From the NCBI GenBank assembly GCA_024398785.1, contig JAKSIO010000005.1:20473-84472 (forward strand): a stretch of 64,000 bases of DNA, in the 5' to 3' direction. The notes under the pieces were generated by a model. The model was not told the origin of the DNA, did not search any database, and saw only the letters and a list, made by a program, of their open reading frames with translations. The position numbers and the translations under genes were made by a program. Numbering within the stretch: the first letter of the stretch is position 1; every line of letters begins with the position of its first letter. Shown here one piece after another: positions 59,259 to 64,000 of the stretch. Source of the DNA: Bacteroidaceae bacterium. GTDB taxonomy: Bacteria > Bacteroidota > Bacteroidia > Bacteroidales > Bacteroidaceae.

Positions 59259-61418
59259 ATGAAGACTTATTCATCTGAAGAAATTAAAAACATTGCCGTT
59301 GTTGGAGGTGCGGGTTGCGGTAAGACCACCCTTACCGAAAGTATTTTACTTGATTGTGGAATAATCAAACGTCGTGGCAGTGTAGGTGGAAAAAACACAG
59401 TTAGCGATACAGCTGCAGTTGAGCAGGAATATGGTTATTCAGTGTATTCTACAGTTTGTAGCGTTGAACGTAAGGCAAAGAAGATAAATTTCTTTGATTG
59501 CCCGGGCTCTGATGATTTTTCTGGTCAGGCTGTAACGGCAATCAATGTTACAGATGCATCTGCCATTGTGATGAATGGTCAGTATGGCGTTGAAGTTGGC
59601 ACAATCAATAATTTCCGTCTTGTACAGAAATACAACAAGCCGGTGTTCTTTGTAGTCAACAATGTTGATAACGAAAAGTGCGAATATGACAATATTGCTG
59701 AACAGATTCATTCTACACTTGGAATAAAGGCTTATCCCATTCAGTTCCCGGCAAGTTCCGGTGACGGTTTCAACAGTGTGATTGATGTCTTGTCGATGAA
59801 ACAGTATACATTCGGTGCTGATGGTGAAGAACCTAAGGTGTCTGAAATTGCGTCTCAATTTGCTGATAAGGCTAAGTCTTTGCGCGATGCCCTTATGGAG
59901 GCTGCTGCTGAGAATGATGAATCTCTTATGGATAAATTCTTTGATGCCGGCGAATTGTCTGATGAGGAACTTATATTAGGATTGCACAAGGGTGTTGTTG
60001 CCAACGGCTTTTATCCGATACTCTGTCTCTCAGCTTTGAAAAATGTAGGTGTAAGCTGTTTCCTGGATTTTATTGCTGATATTGCTCCAGCATCAAATGA
60101 AGGTGCTCAGGTATGCAATTCGGCTGAGGCTCCCGTTGCAATTAATCCGGAAGGTGGTACATCTTTGTTCTTCTTCAAGACAACCATGGAGCCACATATC
60201 GGTGCTGTTTCTTATTTCAAAGTTATGTGCGGTACCGTAAATGAAGGTGAGGATTATGTGAATGCAGACCGTGGTTCAAAAGAACGTGTAGCTCAGCTGT
60301 TTGTAAGCAACGGCCAGAACCGTACACAGGTTCCGCAACTGGTTGCCGGAGATATAGGCTGCACTGTAAAACTTAAAGATGTAAAAACCGGAAACACTCT
60401 TAATTCAAAGGGTGCTGACAATAAATTCAATTTCATTGTATTCCCGAATTACAAATACTCACGTGCCATCAAACCGGTTAACGAATCTGACATGGAGAAG
60501 ATGATGAGTATTGTAAACCGTATGCGTGAGGAAGATCCTACACTTGTTATTGAACAGTCCAAGGAATTGCGTCAGGTTATTCTGCGCGGTCAGGGTGAAT
60601 TCCACTTGCGTACATTCAAATGGTGTATTGAAAATATTGATAAGTTGCCTATAGTATTTGACGAACCTAAAATTCCATATCGTGAGACTATTACCAAGGC
60701 TGCACGTGCCGATTACCGTCACAAGAAACAGTCTGGAGGTGCCGGTCAGTTTGGTGAAGTTCATCTGATTGTTGAACCTTATGAAGAAGGTAAACCTCTT
60801 CCAGATGTATTCAAGTTCAATGGCCAGGAATTTAAGGTGACCGTCAAGGGTGTAGATGAATATCCATTGGAGTGGGGTGGCAAACTTGTGTTTGTCAACA
60901 GTATCGTGGGTGGTTCTATCGATGCCCGCTTTATGCCGGCAATTCTTAAAGGTATAAACCAGAGAATGGAACAGGGACCTCTTACCGGTTCATATGCCCG
61001 CGATGTTCGCGTTATTGTTTATGACGGCAAGATGCACCCGGTTGACTCAAATGAAATCTCATTCCTTCTTGCAGGACGTAACGCATTCAGCCAGGCTTTC
61101 AAGGAGGCTGGTCCAAAGATTCTTGAACCTGTATACGATGTTGAAGTTCTGGTCCCATCTGATTATATGGGCGATGTGATGAGTGATTTGCAGGGACGTC
61201 GCGGTATGATAATGGGAATGGATTCAGAAGGGAAATATCAGGTTCTGCGTGCAAAAGTTCCATTGAAAGAGATGTCAACATATTCAACATCTTTGAGTTC
61301 TATAACAGGTGGTAGCGGTTCATTTACCATGAGCTTCTCAAGTTATGAACTTGTTCCGACCGATGTTCAGAATGAACTTATCAAGGAATTTGAAGCAAAT
61401 CAGAAAGAAGAGGAATAA
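59259..61418 (+). CDS. EF-G2-like elongation factor G paralogue
   Basis: A 719-residue translational GTPase-like protein with all EF-G domains. G1 is VVGGAGCGKTTLTES; G3 is FDCPGSDDF, in which the catalytic histidine of the normal DTPGHVDF is replaced (Ser84); G4 is NNVD. Domain IV contains KQSGGAGQFGEVHLIVEP and domain V GRRGMIMGM. Bacteroides thetaiotaomicron has a second EF-G of this type that promotes translocation without GTP hydrolysis and supports gut colonisation; this gene fits that group. It is followed by a terminator and then rprXY. Confidence 0.9.
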   Translation: MKTYSSEEIKNIAVVGGAGCGKTTLTESILLDCGIIKRRGSVGGKNTVSDTAAVEQEYGYSVYSTVCSVERKAKKINFFDCPGSDDFSGQAVTAINVTDASAIVMNGQYGVEVGTINNFRLVQKYNKPVFFVVNNVDNEKCEYDNIAEQIHSTLGIKAYPIQFPASSGDGFNSVIDVLSMKQYTFGADGEEPKVSEIASQFADKAKSLRDALMEAAAENDESLMDKFFDAGELSDEELILGLHKGVVANGFYPILCLSALKNVGVSCFLDFIADIAPASNEGAQVCNSAEAPVAINPEGGTSLFFFKTTMEPHIGAVSYFKVMCGTVNEGEDYVNADRGSKERVAQLFVSNGQNRTQVPQLVAGDIGCTVKLKDVKTGNTLNSKGADNKFNFIVFPNYKYSRAIKPVNESDMEKMMSIVNRMREEDPTLVIEQSKELRQVILRGQGEFHLRTFKWCIENIDKLPIVFDEPKIPYRETITKAARADYRHKKQSGGAGQFGEVHLIVEPYEEGKPLPDVFKFNGQEFKVTVKGVDEYPLEWGGKLVFVNSIVGGSIDARFMPAILKGINQRMEQGPLTGSYARDVRVIVYDGKMHPVDSNEISFLLAGRNAFSQAFKEAGPKILEPVYDVEVLVPSDYMGDVMSDLQGRRGMIMGMDSEGKYQVLRAKVPLKEMSTYSTSLSSITGGSGSFTMSFSSYELVPTDVQNELIKEFEANQKEEE

Positions 61419-61443
61419 TATTATAGTATTATTGAATATTTAT

Positions 61444-61476
61444 AGCGGCCTACATGTTAATGTGGGCCGCTTTTTT
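61444..61476 (+). terminator. Terminator after EF-G2
   Basis: AGCGGCCTACAT and ATGTGGGCCGCT pair over GTTA with one T-G wobble, and six T follow. Confidence 0.93.
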
Positions 61477-61506
61477 ATGTTAAATTAAAAAAAATATACA
61501 TTGTTA

Positions 61507-61538
61507 ATTGTTTTAATAAAAAAAGTGTACTACCTTTG
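61507..61538 (+). promoter_or_regulatory. Promoter of rprXY
   Basis: ATTG (61507-61510), a 20-base spacer and TACCTTTG (61531-61538), 30 bases before the rprX ATG. Confidence 0.65.
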
Positions 61539-61568
61539 TTCTCGTTAAAGGTGTAATAGCCTTGTTTT

Positions 61569-63137
61569 ATGAAGAAAAGAACAATCTGGATATTGTGTAT
61601 TATCATGTGCTTCTCTTCTATTATGCTGATCACATTGCAGGTCAAGTATATTAATAGAATGGTAGCCATGCGGCAGGATCAATTTGATGATTCTGTAAAT
61701 CGTGCATTGTCTTCTGTTGCCAGAAATATTGAACTTGCTGAAGCGAAAAGATATCTGGAAGAAGATATGGCGCAGATGGAACTTCAGCAGCAGATGTATG
61801 GAGCGAATAATGTATTCCAATCGAATAACGGTGTGTTCTTTACACAGTTCCAGTCTTTTCAGGTACTTCCCGGTGATGTGGCGCAGGAAGATGAACAGCA
61901 ATTCCGCTTTTCTTTACCTGTACCTTTACCACAGGCTGGTTCACGTCAGAATTCATCAATCAACAATATCAGCAAAGAACGTCAGGAATTGTATCTGAAG
62001 AATTATATTCAACAGAAAGAACTCCTTGATGAAGTTGTACTCTCCATGCTCAGGTCTTCACGTAATGTTACTCTCGGAGACAGAATTGACCAGAAACAGA
62101 TGGAAATGGATCTTAAGGAACAACTTGAATATAACGGCATTCCGCAGGATCTCAAGTACCATTATATGGTAACCAATGCTGCCGGCCGTATGGTTTGTTC
62201 ATGTGGATGTTCCGATTTTGATCCTAATAGTCATAATCGCAATTGTTACACTCAGACAGTGTTCGGTGGAGATAATATCCAGCGTATGGGTACTCTATAT
62301 GTGTATTTCCCTACATTGAAGGATTATATTCTTACTCCTGTCGGATTCCTGGCTCCTTCATTGTCTTTTATTGCCATTCTGGTTGTGACGTTCATCTTTA
62401 CTCTTTATCTTGTTTTGAGACAAAAGAAGCTGACGGAAATAAAGAATGACTTTATCAACAACATGACACATGAATTCAAAACACCTATATCTACCATATC
62501 TTTGGCGGCACAGATGCTGAATGATGAATCGGTTGTGAAATCTCCGGTAATGTTCAAGCATATATCAGGTGTTATCAATGATGAGGCAAAACGTTTGCGT
62601 TTCCAGGTTGAAAAGGTTCTTCAGATGTCAATGTTTGACAGGCAGAATACAAATCTCAAGATGCGTGAGGTTGATATGGAAAATCTGATTGAGGGTGTTG
62701 TGAAGACATTTACGCTTAAGGTTCAGAATATTGACGGTACACTTGAGTTTTTGCATGATGAAGCGGATAATGCGTTTGTTATGGGCGATGAGATGCACCT
62801 TACAAATGTTATATTCAATCTTCTTGACAATGCCGTCAAGTATAAACGTGATGATGTGAATCTGAAGCTTGTTGTTACGTTACGTAACCAGGATGATCAT
62901 CTGGTTGTTGTAGTCAGTGATAATGGCATCGGTATAAAGAAAGAAGATGTAAAGAAAATTTTTGAAAAGTTCTACCGTGTTCATACCGGAAACCGCCATG
63001 ATGTGAAAGGGTTCGGTTTGGGCCTTGCCTATGTCAAAAAGGTTGTTGAAGCCCATAACGGAACAATTCATGCTGAAAGTGAATATAATAAAGGTACAAA
63101 CTTTATTATCACGTTACCATCGTGTAGTATAGAATAG
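61569..63137 (+). CDS. rprX: Sensor histidine kinase, RprX-like
   Basis: Membrane sensor kinase of 522 residues. TM1 is at residues 5-25 (TIWILCIIMCFSSIMLITL) and TM2 near 255-282 (LSFIAILVVTFIFTLYLVL), enclosing a periplasmic sensor rich in Gln/Glu helices and containing a CSCGCSDFD cysteine cluster. The H-box NNMTHEFKTPIST carries His301; N, G1 and G2 boxes are FNLLDNAVKY, VSDNGIGI and GFGLGLAYV. The match to Bacteroides RprX, including its place directly before rprY, is good. Confidence 0.9.
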   Translation: MKKRTIWILCIIMCFSSIMLITLQVKYINRMVAMRQDQFDDSVNRALSSVARNIELAEAKRYLEEDMAQMELQQQMYGANNVFQSNNGVFFTQFQSFQVLPGDVAQEDEQQFRFSLPVPLPQAGSRQNSSINNISKERQELYLKNYIQQKELLDEVVLSMLRSSRNVTLGDRIDQKQMEMDLKEQLEYNGIPQDLKYHYMVTNAAGRMVCSCGCSDFDPNSHNRNCYTQTVFGGDNIQRMGTLYVYFPTLKDYILTPVGFLAPSLSFIAILVVTFIFTLYLVLRQKKLTEIKNDFINNMTHEFKTPISTISLAAQMLNDESVVKSPVMFKHISGVINDEAKRLRFQVEKVLQMSMFDRQNTNLKMREVDMENLIEGVVKTFTLKVQNIDGTLEFLHDEADNAFVMGDEMHLTNVIFNLLDNAVKYKRDDVNLKLVVTLRNQDDHLVVVVSDNGIGIKKEDVKKIFEKFYRVHTGNRHDVKGFGLGLAYVKKVVEAHNGTIHAESEYNKGTNFIITLPSCSIE

Positions 63138-63169
63138 TGAAAAATATAAAAACACAAAACAATTAAAGT

Positions 63170-63880
63170 ATGGAAGAGAAATTGAAAATTTTGTTGTGCG
63201 AAGACGACGAAAATCTGGGAATGCTTCTTAGGGAGTATCTGCAGGCAAAGGGTTATATTACCGATTTGTGCCCTGACGGCGAAGCCGGATTTGAGGCCTT
63301 TAACTCCAATTTGTATGATGTCTGCATACTGGATGTAATGATGCCAAAGAAAGATGGTTTTACATTGGCAACTGAAATCCGCAACATCAATGCTACAATT
63401 CCTATTATGTTCCTTACTGCAAAGAATCTTAAGGACGATATTCTTGCCGGTTTCAAAATTGGTGCGGATGATTACATTACCAAACCGTTCTCAATGGAAG
63501 AGTTGACTTTCCGTATTGAGGCTGTGTTGCGCCGTGTTCGCGGTAAGAAAATTCGTGAAGTCAGTGTATATAATATAGGTGCTTTTGTTTTTGATACAAG
63601 AAAGCAGATTCTTTCCATTAACAACAAACAGACAAAGCTTACAACCAAAGAGTCTGAACTTTTGTCTCTGCTTTGTTCTCATAAGAATGAAATGTTGCAG
63701 AGAGATTATGCTCTGAAGACAATTTGGGTTGATGATAATTATTTCAACGCCCGCTCAATGGATGTTTATATTACCAAATTACGCAAACATCTTAAGGATG
63801 ATCCGTCTGTTGAAATAATCAATATTCATGGTAAGGGATATAAACTTATAGTCCCTTCTGAAGACGAAGCTGGCAAATAA
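63170..63880 (+). CDS. rprY: OmpR-family response regulator, RprY-like
   Basis: Response regulator of 236 residues. The receiver domain has LLCEDDENLG, phospho-acceptor Asp55 (CILDVMMPKKDGF), FLTAKN and DYITKPFSMEEL. The C-terminal winged helix (TTKESELLSLLCSH, NARSMDVYITKLRKHL, INIHGKGYKL) binds DNA. In Bacteroides fragilis RprY influences oxidative stress and sodium-pump genes. It is 32 bases after rprX and ends before a clear terminator. Confidence 0.93.
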   Translation: MEEKLKILLCEDDENLGMLLREYLQAKGYITDLCPDGEAGFEAFNSNLYDVCILDVMMPKKDGFTLATEIRNINATIPIMFLTAKNLKDDILAGFKIGADDYITKPFSMEELTFRIEAVLRRVRGKKIREVSVYNIGAFVFDTRKQILSINNKQTKLTTKESELLSLLCSHKNEMLQRDYALKTIWVDDNYFNARSMDVYITKLRKHLKDDPSVEIINIHGKGYKLIVPSEDEAGK

Positions 63881-63901
63881 TTGATTTCTCAAAAAAAAAT
63901 T

Positions 63902-63938
63902 ACGCCCTGGTTTGTTGAAAATCAGGGCGTTTTGTTTT
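63902..63938 (+). terminator. Terminator after rprY
   Basis: ACGCCCTG (63902-63909) and CAGGGCGT (63923-63930) form a perfect stem, followed by TTTGTTTTT. The remaining bases to 64000 are AT-rich with no recognisable gene. Confidence 0.9.
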
Positions 63939-64000
63939 TACTGCATTTTTTAGTAAAAAAAAGTCTTGAAAAAGTTTTGTGGGTATAAAAAAAGGGCGTA

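Overview
The window is a stretch of a Bacteroidales chromosome, probably Bacteroidaceae or Prevotellaceae; the genus cannot be fixed from the sequence alone. The evidence is Bacteroidetes-type promoters (TTTG about 20 nt upstream of TAnnTTTG), A-rich start regions without Shine-Dalgarno sequences, and lineage-typical genes: gldE beside ssb, the RprX/RprY two-component pair, an EF-G2 paralogue, DUF4924, a DUF4827 lipoprotein and a 29-codon AURKAIP1/COX24-like basic protein. No rRNA, tRNA or tmRNA gene was recognised.

Layout. 1-4698: the Rnf ion-pumping ferredoxin:NAD oxidoreductase operon (rnfB 3' end, rnfC, D, G, E, A). 4699-7740 (minus): ispE, dnaB, rubrerythrin. 7856-11896 (plus): pheT, a YebC family gene, a C_GCAxxG_C_C protein and a small winged-helix protein, closed by a strong terminator. 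11948-22196: an accessory island of about 10 kb. It holds an AAA/DUF4143 ATPase flanked by a duplicated terminator half, decayed gene fragments including a HigA-like antitoxin relic, and a type V-A CRISPR-Cas locus. That locus is an 18-repeat array, leader, cas2, cas1, cas4 and cas12a, all read on the minus strand, with an HTH-ImmA/IrrE metallopeptidase regulator placed 7 nt upstream of cas12a. A hairpin-rich 163-nt inverted-repeat element separates the island from gnd. 22197-26117 (minus): gnd, pdxB, a LarA-like gene. 26245-28313 (plus): 5-formyl-THF cyclo-ligase and a glutamine synthetase. 28316-33333 (minus): a sulfatase/LTA-synthase-like membrane enzyme, folC, dnaJ, grpE. 33471-36484: a secreted glucosaminidase with LysM (plus), then rng, the 29-codon gene and an HU gene (minus). 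36639-45425 (plus): ssb, gldE, a LysE transporter, DUF4924, prfC, tsaC, a ClC channel, fmt and an ECF sigma factor. 45432-46826: a RAYT (REP-associated tyrosine transposase) gene with palindromic repeats on both sides. 46827-51807 (minus): a GH43 enzyme, a flavin reductase and a very long secreted TldD-like protein. 51910-59145: a membrane protein, a small unlisted ORF, comEC and rpe (minus), nrnA, a DUF4827 lipoprotein, glmM and hemW. 59259-63880 (plus): EF-G2, rprX, rprY and a terminator.

The most interesting signal is the CRISPR island. The cas operon appears to begin with an HTH-ImmA gene. Its promoter is overlaid by two TTACA/TGTAA dyads about two helical turns apart, and the CRISPR leader carries a related dyad sharing a 10-nt core. 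This suggests, but does not prove, a self-repressed and possibly protease-relieved Cas12a operon. Other points of note are the RAYT/REP cluster, the single-chain TldD-TldE-like secreted protein, an EF-G paralogue lacking the catalytic histidine, and a repeat expansion inside Fmt.

All calls come from reading the sequence and recalling family motifs; no database search was run.
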